A stretch of DNA of 14,376 bases. Origin: Methanoculleus sp. UBA430. Lineage in GTDB: Archaea; Halobacteriota; Methanomicrobia; Methanomicrobiales; Methanoculleaceae. The translations under genes and the position numbers were made by a program. This document shows positions 1 through 6,882 of this stretch, in pieces. Position 1 is the stretch's first letter; each line of letters begins with the position of its first letter. The stretch lies in the NCBI RefSeq assembly GCF_002506585.1, contig NZ_DAXW01000005.1, positions 740 to 15,115 on the forward strand, read 5' to 3'. Under the pieces are notes generated by a model. The model was not told the DNA's origin. It worked only from the letters and a program-made list of their open reading frames with translations, and searched no databases.

Positions 1-41
1 GAGCCGATGAAGCCGGCCCCGCCGGTGACGATGTAGCGCAT
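1..41 (-). CDS. NAD-dependent epimerase/dehydratase, N-terminal fragment
   Basis: Read on the minus strand from ATG at 41, the first 14 residues are MRYIVTGGAGFIGS. This is the first beta strand and the GxxGxxG dinucleotide-binding loop of an extended short-chain dehydrogenase (UDP-glucose 4-epimerase, dTDP-glucose dehydratase or GDP-mannose dehydratase type). Such enzymes rearrange nucleotide sugars in the cytoplasm for surface glycans. The rest lies beyond the window, so substrate and subfamily cannot be decided. No strong ribosome binding site is visible upstream. Confidence 0.8.
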   Translation of the reverse strand, partial: MRYIVTGGAGFIG

Positions 42-122
42 GAAGAATCTATGATGAGGAGCGGTTTAGGGCTTTCTGAATTTGCCTGGCGGGGGGACCG
101 GAAATCCTCCCCCAATCATCGT

Positions 123-158
123 GGTGCAAATCAGGGTGCAAAAGGGGGTGCAAAGGGG
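123..158. repeat. Three tandem 12-bp units, GGTGCAAANNRG
   Basis: Three consecutive 12-mers start at 123, 135 and 147, each beginning GGTGCAAA (GTGCAAA at 124, 136 and 148). They lie in the 42-356 intergenic region between the divergent epimerase fragment and the small gene at 357. Just upstream, 91-113 is a G-run/C-run pair that could fold into an imperfect hairpin. The translated short frames over this stretch look like chance openings. The array could be a protein-binding iteron or simple slippage. Confidence 0.6.
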
Positions 159-270
159 TAACCCGGCCAACCCCGGCGGCCAGGATCGACCCCGGGGGGG
201 CTTCTTCGTCGTGAACAGGGCATTAAAGGTGGTTGTCCCCGAAACATGCGCTTGCATCAAACGAGGGTAT

Positions 271-286
271 GTTACATTATTGTAAC
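271..286. promoter_or_regulatory. Perfect 6-bp-arm palindrome, possible operator
   Basis: GTTACA-TTAT-TGTAAC is a perfect inverted repeat with a 4-nt centre, the form expected for a dimeric transcription factor. It lies 71 bp upstream of the ATG at 357 and about 40-50 bp upstream of a TATA-like element. Its role as an operator is inferred from form and position only. Confidence 0.4.
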
Positions 287-323
287 GGTTGGTCTATACT
301 CCTCACAGTCATAACCGACCAGA

Positions 324-333
324 TGTTTATTTT
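324..333 (+). promoter_or_regulatory. TATA-like element for the gene at 357
   Basis: An AT-rich TGTTTATTTT lies about 25-30 bp before ATG 357, the spacing expected of an archaeal TATA box for a nearly leaderless transcript. A second candidate, TCTATACT near 293-300, would give a leader of about 30 nt. Confidence 0.35.
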
Positions 334-356
334 CTCTACTTGCCCAGAGAAGAACT

Positions 357-671
357 ATGAAAGTGTCTGGCTGGTCTAAAGGTTCGGCAAACAATCGCAC
401 CGGCGCAGGGTACGGTGTCGGGATCAAACGCCGTGATCGCGACCGCCACTTCCCGAGGAGCTGGGGCTCGGTGGAGGTCGTGCTCGATAACGGCGAGGTT
501 GTCGACGTGTCACTGTCTGAAAAATTCTGGACAACCTGCCCTGAACTCAGGAGTGCAGTAATCGGGAGGTGGATGCTGGATCTGGGGGTCATCCCCTGGG
601 CAAAGGGTAAGCCGCCGGAGTTTGACCTGGAACCCATCGGAGACCGGATATTCGGGTTGGCACTGAACTGA
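357..671 (+). CDS. Small conserved hypothetical protein (104 aa)
   Basis: A 104-residue soluble protein starting at ATG 357. It has the composition of a real folded protein: a basic N-terminus with RRDRDRHF near residues 25-32, a beta-rich segment around 38-55 (VEVVLDNGEVVDVSLS), FWTTCPELRS near residues 57-66, and a C-terminal RWML-GVIPWAKGKPP segment. I have the impression of a conserved uncharacterised small family but cannot name it. There are no membrane segments or metal-binding clusters. It converges with the HD-domain gene, leaving 77 bp between the two stop codons. It is flanked upstream by the palindrome at 271-286. The function is unknown. Confidence 0.7.
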   Translation: MKVSGWSKGSANNRTGAGYGVGIKRRDRDRHFPRSWGSVEVVLDNGEVVDVSLSEKFWTTCPELRSAVIGRWMLDLGVIPWAKGKPPEFDLEPIGDRIFGLALN

Positions 672-748
672 GAACTCTCTTTGTGAAGTGGCTGAGGAGA
701 GCACAGGTCACCATTCTGCCGTAACTCGCAGACGGAACTCTGCCATTC

Positions 749-2054
749 CTACCCAATCGTCCCGGCGATGATCTCCCCGGCACGCTCCTGCACCATCTCC
801 CGGTGCTCCTCCGGGCAGAAGAGGTAGAAGATCGTCCGGGGTTCGCCGTTATAGGTGAGCGTCGAGAACGAGTCAATCTCGGTGACCGTCCCGTCCTTCC
901 TCTCGATCAGGAACGGGAACTTATCCTCCTCAAGGAGGGTGGAGGCTGACTTGAAGAGCGAGTTCTCGATCTTCACCAGGTCGGCAACGATGTAATCGGG
1001 ATCGCATCCGCACTCCTCTGCTACCGCCCTCTCAATCGTCTGCGCTCGTTCTGGAGTGAACTTTGTCCCGAGCTGGTACCGGAGAAGGTAATCCTCCTCC
1101 TGCGAGACGTTGGACTCATATCCGCGTTTGAAGAGGTCCCTCCTCTCCAGTCTCATGACAAGGTCGGCCGCGGTGCTCTCCGGTCTGGTGAGTACCTGTG
1201 CAAGCAGCCGTGCATCGTCAAGAGCAAGGTAGCGCTCGAGGAAGTCGTCCTTCCCATTCCGAAGCTTCTCTGCATCTACGACGCGGTCCCGGATGGCAAC
1301 CCTGATTGCCCGCTGGAGCATCCCGTTTGCCACGACATTCGTGTGGTGGTAGTAGACCTGAGCGTACATCAGGAACCGCGCCAGCCTGAAACTCTCGATG
1401 GCATCGATACCTTTCTCATGGACCGCGAGATCCTCGCGTTGCCGGAACCGGGTCTTTTTGGTCTTTCGGAGCGTATGGCGAACACGTTCGAGGTCGAAGT
1501 TCCCGTAGGCCACGCCGGTGTGGTAGGAGTCCCGCCGGAGGTAGTCCAGCTTGTCGGCATCGATGTTTCCGGATATAATCTGGTGGAGGATACCGTTCCG
1601 GTCCTCCGAGAGGACGGCGACGACATCTTCGGCCGCTTCGCCGAGGATCGGGGTGATCTCTTCGTCCTCCTGTATGATCCGGCGCGTGATCGCCTCATGC
1701 GTAGCATCCTTCCCGTTGACCTCCCTCATGGGCGCCTCAAAGACGTGGGAGAACGGCCCGTGGCCGACGTCGTGGAGCAGGGCGGCGTAACGAAGGGTCG
1801 TAAGGTCGTCGCCCTCGATCTCCAGTTGCCGCGCCATGAGGGTGGCGCAGTGCAGGACGCCGAGGGAGTGTTCGAAGCGGGTGTGGCACGCGGCCGGATA
1901 GACCAGGTGTGCGTTGGCAAGCTGCTTGATCCTGCGCAATCTCTGTAAGGGGCGGGTATCTAAAAGGTGGAGTTCGTCCGCGGTAAGCCCGATGTACCCA
2001 TAGAGCGGGTCCCTAACATGCGTCTCGAACGTGAACGTGCAACTCCCCCGTCAT
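749..2054 (-). CDS. HD-domain dNTP triphosphohydrolase-like protein (COG1078/YwfO type), probable frame break at start
   Basis: This is an HD-superfamily phosphohydrolase of the dGTPase/SAMHD1-like group, expected to hydrolyse dNTPs to nucleoside and triphosphate. Counting from a TTG at 1939, HTRFEHS is at residues 19-25, the metal-binding LLHDVGHGPFSH at 54-65, and a later conserved Asp lies in NIDADKLDYLRRD. The frame stays open beyond 1939 and encodes family-typical N-terminal sequence (THVRDPLYGYIGL, then LLDTRPLQRLRRIKQL), so the TTG is not the true start. There is no ATG, GTG or TTG in that extended frame before the upstream TGA. An ATG at 2054-2052 overlaps the upstream stop as ATGA but is in another frame; removing one base in the G5 tract (2049-2045) joins them and gives about 434 residues, close to the family length. 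It is translationally coupled to the YwgA-like gene. The cause may be a sequencing error, a true mutation or recoding. Confidence 0.85.
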
Positions 2055-2599
2055 GAAAGATGAAGGCTCGTGAGGAGGTTCACTCCTCGGTTGATCTGGT
2101 CCTCTGTGAGATCCCAGTTCAGAGTTCTGGCAATCTCCCGGATCTCGTCATGCGAAAGGTCCCTCTGCTCCAGCGTCTGGATGTAGTGGACCTTCGCGGC
2201 CCATGAGAGCGTCTTGGAGTCGAGGTTCGCGGTATCCCTGCAGATGCTGACGATCTCTTCTATCTCCCTGAACTCCAAGGCGTGCTCCTTTTCCAGCCTC
2301 TGGACCAATCTCTCGCCGTCTGCGGTGAGGCTGTAGGTGTAGCGCTTCCAGTCGGGTGCCGCTGCGGATCCGGGAGCGACGGGTGTCTCCACCCTCTCCT
2401 CGATGAAGCCGTAGGAGACGAGGGCCTGGATCGCGCCGGCAATGTCTGCGCTGTAGGGGCCGTAGTAGTGAGGGCGATAGTGCGCCCCGATGGCGCCCGG
2501 AATCGTCGAGAAATACCCCAACTTCTGGATCGCAGTCCGGCCCGGGATCCGACCCCCAGCTGCCTTCAGCATAACGAGGACGCCGTCAAATTCATCCAT
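2051..2599 (-). CDS. YwgA-like winged-helix regulatory protein (GPYS motif)
   Basis: A 182-residue protein from ATG 2599 with a GGAG ribosome-binding sequence about 9 nt upstream. Residues 1-70 look like the YwgA/COG3432 fold: IQKLGYF (24-30), HYYGPYS (44-50), then a helix and a GFIEE wing (64-68). A charged helical segment follows (ERLVQRLEKEHALEF), and the C-terminal part carries SWAAKVHYI and LNWDLTEDQI. As I recall, in Bacillus subtilis ywgA sits next to ywfO, which encodes the same HD-phosphohydrolase family as the downstream gene here, so the pair seems conserved across domains. The ATGA overlap supports one operon. A regulatory or antitoxin-like role toward the HD enzyme is inferred. 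I do not know its biochemical activity. Confidence 0.75.
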   Translation of the reverse strand: MDEFDGVLVMLKAAGGRIPGRTAIQKLGYFSTIPGAIGAHYRPHYYGPYSADIAGAIQALVSYGFIEERVETPVAPGSAAAPDWKRYTYSLTADGERLVQRLEKEHALEFREIEEIVSICRDTANLDSKTLSWAAKVHYIQTLEQRDLSHDEIREIARTLNWDLTEDQINRGVNLLTSLHLS

Positions 2600-2641
2600 A
2601 CATCAAGTCTCCGGTGGGTTCATGGCATAATCGTAGATGCC

Positions 2642-2650
2642 ATATTTATA
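2642..2650 (-). promoter_or_regulatory. TATA box of the YwgA-HD operon
   Basis: On the minus strand the sequence reads CCTATAAATATGG around 2640-2652, a good archaeal TATA box. It is centred about 47 bp before ATG 2599, so a start about 25 bp downstream would leave a leader of roughly 20 nt containing the GGAG ribosome-binding sequence. Confidence 0.6.
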
Positions 2651-2729
2651 GGGTGCGGCGAGTATACGAATGTTATGCGATCTTCATGTTTTGATTATAT
2701 TAGCGTGCCGATCTGGATCCGCTCCCGGA

Positions 2730-2776
2730 TCAGCCAGAACCTTTTTTACTGTTAGCAGAGGGGCGATTCTGGCTGA
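2730..2776. repeat. 10-bp perfect inverted repeat in the 2600-2918 intergenic region
   Basis: TCAGCCAGAA at 2730-2739 is mirrored exactly by TTCTGGCTGA at 2767-2776 with 27 nt between, including a T6 run at 2742-2747. It sits between the end of the 389-aa gene (2919) and the promoter of the YwgA-HD operon, both transcribed leftward. It could end transcription of the three-gene operon or mark the ends of a lost small element. The rest of 2600-2918 contains no convincing gene; the open frames there run antisense into the 389-aa gene. Confidence 0.5.
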
Positions 2777-2918
2777 CGGACGTGTCGCGATCGGCTGCGG
2801 AAGATCCGACAGCCTCCTTGCAGATATCGCGCTTCACCGCAAAGAGGCCGGTGAGGCTTCAAGCACGGCGGACCCTGCCGGGAACGGGAGACGACGCCAG
2901 ACCCTCACCCAAGGAGAA

Positions 2919-4088
2919 TCACTTACCGCCGCCCCGTCTTGCAAGGCCCTTGAGATCACCCTTCACGACATTCCTCTTCGACGAAAAGTAGTCCAGGGAC
3001 GCATCCCCCGACTCATCGATAACACCTCTCAGAGCTTCAGCCTCCAGGCACTGTTGCTGCATGTTGACGATCTGCAGCAACCTCTTCTGCCGGCTTGCAG
3101 TCGCAGAGAGGCTCTCCTCGTACTTGATCAGGGCACCCTCCGGGTAGATGCCTCTGGCCGCCTCACCGAGGAGGTCGGCCCTGTAGTAGCCGTAGTCCCG
3201 TATGTTCAGCAGGCGTGTCGTGTTCCGGGCGATCGACTTCTGCGTCTTCAGCCACTCGTAGAACTCGGGGTTCCTCTTCGGCCCGACATGGTTGCCGCCG
3301 AGGCAGTCCAGGCCATACCCATAGGCGAGAAGATCTCGGGCTGACAGGACGTTCTGGTCGTTGATGGCCTTCCCGAAGCTGACGTTGATGTAGGAGAGAA
3401 AGTTATTCTCCTCATATCCCCTTGCCGCAAGCCGCCGCTTGAGTGCGTTCAGGGAGTCGAGGTGGCTCTGGACCATCGTCCCGTCGAAATCGATGTAGTA
3501 CGCATTGATCCCATGATCCAGGTAGAAATCAACAATCTTCTGCGTATAGAGGGCGGTAACTGAAGATATATACCCAAGGATGCATTTTTTGTTCCGCACC
3601 TCGATGGTCTCGATGCAGGATGAGAGATACTGTAAAAGTTCCCCGAAATTCTCTCTGTTAATAGAGCGTGCCATCTTTGGGACGGATGGAATGGGCGTGA
3701 TATCCGAGTACGAGTAGGCGGCGTTTGTCAGGACGTCTATCTCATGTGCGGTAGGGTAACGGTCTCCCTGCCCGCGGGTCTTGAACTCCACAAAACAGAG
3801 GGCCGGAGAGTGATGTGCTTTCTTCCTATTTCTGCTGATATCCTTGTTCTTCTGCATGGAGTACGCCTTGTCCTCATCCATGCGATGCAGGCTCTCGTCA
3901 TCGAACTTGAGATATGTCTCGTGGAGGTTCGTCAGGTTTCGAGGAAAATCAGTGTCAGCGTAGAAGTCACGGGGATTTATCGTCTTTACTGGCGTTACGA
4001 TCTTTCCCGGCCCGATGTCGGCGGAGAGCGACCTCAGGTCGGTATCATCCGCACACGCGTAGTCGGTAATTCGGACTTCTCTCGTCAC
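2919..4088 (-). CDS. Unrecognised 389-aa protein, third gene of PIN operon, TIM-barrel-like
   Basis: Start chosen at GTG 4088, which overlaps the PIN gene stop as GTGA. I cannot assign a known family. Seven or so short hydrophobic strands alternate with helices: GKIVTPVKTIN near the N-terminus, ALCFVEFKT, DITPIPSV, KKCILGYIS, NAYYIDFDG, FLSYINVSFG and YGLDCLGGNH. This beta-alpha rhythm suggests a TIM barrel. There is a faint, unproven resemblance to tRNA-guanine transglycosylase-type barrels (the early IVTPVKT strand and the mid-protein SDIT and IDFDG loops). The C-terminal ~60 residues are helical and basic, ending RRGGGK. Base composition is similar to its neighbours. Strict overlap with the PIN gene indicates co-translation and a linked function: an additional effector, a substrate-specifying partner or a modification enzyme. 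Confidence 0.8.
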   Translation of the reverse strand: MTREVRITDYACADDTDLRSLSADIGPGKIVTPVKTINPRDFYADTDFPRNLTNLHETYLKFDDESLHRMDEDKAYSMQKNKDISRNRKKAHHSPALCFVEFKTRGQGDRYPTAHEIDVLTNAAYSYSDITPIPSVPKMARSINRENFGELLQYLSSCIETIEVRNKKCILGYISSVTALYTQKIVDFYLDHGINAYYIDFDGTMVQSHLDSLNALKRRLAARGYEENNFLSYINVSFGKAINDQNVLSARDLLAYGYGLDCLGGNHVGPKRNPEFYEWLKTQKSIARNTTRLLNIRDYGYYRADLLGEAARGIYPEGALIKYEESLSATASRQKRLLQIVNMQQQCLEAEALRGVIDESGDASLDYFSSKRNVVKGDLKGLARRGGGK

Positions 4089-4579
4089 TTTAACAACCCC
4101 TGCAGGACCTCTTTTTTAATATGGAATGACGATTGCAGAAACCTGTTGTAGAGATCATGGCACTCCCCACCTGTCAGGGCAAGCCGTTCTCTTTCCCAGA
4201 GTATGAGCCCGACAGTGCCCGTCACCCGGATCTGCAGTTTATCCCGCAAGTTCCGGGCCCGTTCATCGATGACGCAATAACACCGCTTTTTGTCCTGCTC
4301 TATGGCAACGCCGGCACAGAGGACACTGAGTTCCCCTTTGTGCAGCCAGGGGTAGCGTTTAGCGAGCTTCTTGTAACATTCAGTGTCGCCATCCGGTACG
4401 ATCTCAACATTCCCGTACGCTTCAAGATGTTGAAATGTCTCGGGATTCTCCATGATCTCCTCGTACACCTGAGGGGTGATACTGAGCCGGTACCCAAGAT
4501 CTTTGCAGGCATCCAGAATTTTCGGATACTGTACTTCGCGGAATATGCAGACAATGGATGACGTGTCAAAGATCTTCAT
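4085..4579 (-). CDS. PIN-domain ribonuclease (DUF3368-like toxin)
   Basis: A 164-residue protein from ATG 4579, with AGAGGT as ribosome-binding site 5-6 nt upstream. PIN-domain acidic residues are visible: D5 in KIFDTSSIV, E40/E41 in QVYEEI, E83 in HKGELSVL and D105 in VIDERARN, with a following GTVGLI strand at 121-126. The pattern GE...DERARN...TGT is that of DUF3368-type PIN proteins, which are usually toxins paired with UPF0175 antitoxins. Expected activity is Mg-dependent RNA cleavage. The gene starts 3 bp after the stop of the upstream gene, whose C-terminus is UPF0175-like, and overlaps the 389-aa gene by 4 bp. The domain is full length with its catalytic set intact, so it is probably functional. 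Confidence 0.85.
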   Translation of the reverse strand: MKIFDTSSIVCIFREVQYPKILDACKDLGYRLSITPQVYEEIMENPETFQHLEAYGNVEIVPDGDTECYKKLAKRYPWLHKGELSVLCAGVAIEQDKKRCYCVIDERARNLRDKLQIRVTGTVGLILWERERLALTGGECHDLYNRFLQSSFHIKKEVLQGLLK

Positions 4580-4582
4580 GTG

Positions 4583-5167
4583 TTACCTCTTAAGGTAATC
4601 AAGGTACGACTCTATATTCATCCCCGCAAGAAACGCGGCTTTCTCAAGGCTCACTTTCCCTTTTCGGTACAGCGACGCCGAGAGCGGGACTCTCTTTTTC
4701 AGGATATCACGAAGTCTTGCAGACTCACGGGTATATTCAGGATAGGTGATGTAGACGAAGAGGAGAACCTCATCCACGCTGAGGTCGTTGATAAAGACCT
4801 TGAAATCTTCAATTGCTCCGGACTCCTCGGTGTGGAACACGGAGCACACCTTCTCCCAGACCCTGACCCCATCGGGAGTGAGGGTATAGCCTCCTTCAGA
4901 TCTCCTGACAAGGCCCAGGGAGATAAGTTCGCCAAGCGCAACCTCGGCGGCCTCACTATACGGCCCAAATATATGGGGGGTGAAATCCGCGTCGTCTCCT
5001 ACCTGTTCTATGTAATCTCCGATGAGGAAGAGTTCTTTCTGGAATAGAACATCTCCCCGAACGGCAGAGTTACCTCCTGCATGCAGCAGATGCAGGATTG
5101 CCACACCCAGGTGGGGGAGACTATCGGCGATCTCATCCAGAGTAAACTCCACGGTCATCAACTCCAT
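4583..5167 (-). CDS. YwgA-like winged-helix protein with UPF0175-like tail (putative antitoxin)
   Basis: A 194-residue protein with two parts. Residues ~20-100 resemble the YwgA/GPYS family: LFQKELFLIGDYIE (41-54), HIFGPYSE (65-72), and a wing LVRRSEGGYTLTPDG (86-100). Residues ~160-194 contain SLYRKGKVSLEKAAFLAG and a closing helix, which is the signature of UPF0175 antitoxins. UPF0175 proteins normally partner DUF3368 PIN toxins, and exactly such a gene follows, so this is inferred to be a fused antitoxin/regulator. ATG 5167 is used here; an in-frame ATG at 5158 (MTVEFTL) is an alternative, and no clear ribosome-binding site chooses between them. A TATA box about 50 bp upstream fits either start. 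Confidence 0.75.
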   Translation of the reverse strand: MELMTVEFTLDEIADSLPHLGVAILHLLHAGGNSAVRGDVLFQKELFLIGDYIEQVGDDADFTPHIFGPYSEAAEVALGELISLGLVRRSEGGYTLTPDGVRVWEKVCSVFHTEESGAIEDFKVFINDLSVDEVLLFVYITYPEYTRESARLRDILKKRVPLSASLYRKGKVSLEKAAFLAGMNIESYLDYLKR

Positions 5168-5212
5168 TTGTCGGGGTCAGGCTGCCCCGGATGTGCTGTA
5201 GTGTAATGGTAT

Positions 5213-5222
5213 GAATTATATA
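5213..5222 (-). promoter_or_regulatory. TATA box of the three-gene PIN operon
   Basis: The minus strand reads CTATATAATT, a strong archaeal TATA box, about 50 bp before ATG 5167. Initiation some 25 bp downstream would give a leader of about 20-25 nt. This places the whole 5167-2919 operon under one promoter. Confidence 0.6.
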
Positions 5223-5278
5223 GTTGTTATGTGTTGCCGTGTCGCTCAGAACTTGTAATGCCCATCGCAGGTGGTGTA

Positions 5279-5336
5279 AATGTGACCCAGAATGTGACTA
5301 TCACATTCCCGTCGCATTCTTCGGCCCGAAATGTGT
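5279..5336. promoter_or_regulatory. Cluster of AATGTGA half-sites upstream of the PIN operon
   Basis: AATGTGA occurs at 5279 and 5291 (12 bp apart). The second copy forms a perfect 8-bp inverted repeat, GAATGTGA-CTA-TCACATTC (5290-5308). Degenerate copies follow: CGCATT near 5313 and AATGTGT at 5330. The cluster begins about 57 bp upstream of the operon TATA box on the minus strand. Repeated half-sites suggest cooperative binding by a dimeric regulator, possibly the YwgA-like first gene product; this is inference. Confidence 0.5.
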
Positions 5337-5384
5337 GCAGGTTGTGAAGTCGCCATCTCATGGCAACCTTGCCTGCGATCTCCC

Positions 5385-5633
5385 TCACCCCCCGCCGAGC
5401 ACCTTCACAATCACCGCCACCACCGCCCCGCCGACGACCCCGCCGGCCCCGGCGCTGATCGTGGAAACCCTCCTCTCCTCGCCGGCCTTCTCCGCCCGCC
5501 AGCCTTCCAGCGCCCGGATCCGGCTCTCAAACTCCTCGTCCTGCGCCTCCATCCGCTGCAGCATCTTACAGATCCACTTCACATCCCGGTTCGTCTCGTA
5601 AACCAGCTCCCGGGTGGTCTTTGCATCGGTCAT
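5385..5633 (-). CDS. Small coiled-coil protein with C-terminal membrane segment
   Basis: Start chosen at ATG 5633 because a strong GGGAGGG ribosome-binding sequence lies about 8 nt upstream; longer open sequence upstream lacks this. The 82-residue product begins MTDAKTTRELVYE, has a heptad-like helical region (residues ~10-50, WICKMLQRMEAQDEEFESRI) and ends in a glycine/valine-rich hydrophobic segment (~59-82) consistent with one membrane span. The architecture resembles XhlA/holin-associated small proteins, but no family is certain. A second, broken copy of the 5' half including the ribosome-binding site is at 12658-12799, so the gene has been duplicated within the island. Confidence 0.7.
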   Translation of the reverse strand: MTDAKTTRELVYETNRDVKWICKMLQRMEAQDEEFESRIRALEGWRAEKAGEERRVSTISAGAGGVVGGAVVAVIVKVLGGG

Positions 5634-5705
5634 CCAGGTAACCCTCCCGGAGGACAATAAGTTATCAAACCCTGGTCCGACGATTACACCTCGCGACAGG
5701 TTCAT

Positions 5706-6700
5706 AACCGGAGCGGGAGCATCGAAGGTTGCAACGTTGCAGCAGGTTTACCACAGGATTCCAGCACCGGCCGCGAAGATCGAACGGCCGGGGAAGGGGC
5801 CGGTTCCAGCAGTACCTGTACAGATAGAGAGATGCGTCTCTCTCTTAGTACTGAAGTACAGCAAAACACGCACACAGCCCCCGGTACCGGCGCCGGGGTG
5901 AGTGGGTGTGCGGGTGTGCGCGAAAGCCAGAATGCCGGAAGAGATCTCACGATACCACCTCCGCGGGGTGGAAATCAGGATCGAACGCCCCAACGCCACC
6001 CTTTGAGTGGCATCGCCGGCTGCAACGTGCTGAAAACAGGTACAAAGCGTGGGCCCATGTTGCAAGAGTCTCTGCCCGGCCCCCTCGACCACCGGACGAA
6101 GGTCGAACCCGGCATGTCTGCGGCGAGGCTCTACCGCTCGTTGGAGACCCCTGTGATCCGTGGTACGCAAGGCTCGTCCGGGGGTGGAACGGGCGGGATG
6201 AGGTGATCCGGTAGAACGGAAGATGCCTCGCCAGAGTGGCTCAAAGTCGGATGGGATCCGGCGGTATTGGGGAACCTTTCGCGAGATCCATGTCCACCGG
6301 GGACCTGGAACCACCAGTATACGGCCGGCATCGAGCGGGGGCGGCCATGACCCGGGAGGTGGGTACCTTCAGCCACGGCATGGATGGACCGCTCAGGATC
6401 TCCGTCGAGGCCGGGCGCTACCGGATTGAGGGTGGAGACGCGATGGTCCGCCGGAGCGGGAGCACCATCAGGCGCGACATACGACACCCGGTGGGGACGA
6501 TGTCATCCACGGTCAAACGGCGAATGGTTCGGCAGAACCGGAGAGGGAACGCTCGCCGGCAGTGCTATGGTCTCTGCACAACCTGGGTAAGGAGATTCAC
6601 CAATGCACAGATCCCCTGCATCCGGGGTGATGAGTGGAGCCGGAAAGCTCGGAGAAAGGTAACCCGGGGACCTGACGAAACCTATTTGTGGTAGCCACGA
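5706..6700. other. About 1 kb without a supported gene
   Basis: All six frames have medium-sized openings here, on both strands, but they overlap one another, are rich in Arg, Gly, Pro and Ser, and show no recognisable motif, as expected of non-coding GC-rich DNA. The least unlikely coding stretch is on the plus strand around 6349-6470, where codon third positions are mostly G or C. Small hairpins are present: 5826-5843 (AGAGAGA-TGCG-TCTCTCT) and a nested stem at 6597-6630 (TCACC/GGTGA enclosing ATGCA/TGCAT). It may be a decayed gene region or contain an untranslated RNA. Confidence 0.5.
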
Positions 6701-6701
6701 T

Positions 6702-6709
6702 TATTATAT
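6702..6709 (+). promoter_or_regulatory. TATA-like element for the GNAT module
   Basis: TATTATAT lies about 25 bp before ATG 6732, which would give an almost leaderless transcript. A GGTGGAG ribosome-binding sequence just upstream of the ATG argues for some leader, so the true start point may be set by a different element. Confidence 0.4.
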
Positions 6710-6731
6710 CGTATCCAGAGGTGGAGTGACA

Positions 6732-6878
6732 ATGGCGAAACCAATCGAACTTGGGCTTACCCTTGAGGGCGAAGATGCCCGGCGTTTCCATGAGTACATG
6801 GAGAGGCCCACCTATACCGACGACGCGCGGAAACTGATCCGGTTTGCGGCGCACAGAGCGCAACATCAGCGTCTGTGA
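6732..6878 (+). CDS. 48-aa putative antitoxin of GNAT toxin
   Basis: ATG 6732 follows a good ribosome-binding sequence (GGTGGAGTGACA). The product begins MAKPIELGLTLEGEDARRF, contains HEYMERPTYTDDARKLIR, and ends at a TGA only 4 bp before the ATG of the acetyltransferase gene. The pattern of a short beta strand followed by two helices, encoded directly ahead of a GNAT toxin, fits an antitoxin; I recall similar short proteins beginning with this kind of sequence next to acetyltransferases in methanogens. It is too short to be scored easily by gene finders. The role is inferred from context. Confidence 0.65.
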   Translation: MAKPIELGLTLEGEDARRFHEYMERPTYTDDARKLIRFAAHRAQHQRL

Positions 6879-6882
6879 GGAT

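Noticed and set aside
1343..1948. 201-codon plus-strand open frame
   Set aside because: It is fully antisense to the HD phosphohydrolase, whose motifs are unmistakable.
2670..3344. 224-codon plus-strand open frame
   Set aside because: It runs antisense through the end of the 389-aa gene and the intergenic region, has no family-like motif, and its length is explained by GC-rich sequence.
5906..6694. Group II intron or reverse transcriptase remnant
   Set aside because: No domain V-like 34-nt hairpin and no reverse transcriptase motif were found; only vague resemblance in translated short frames.
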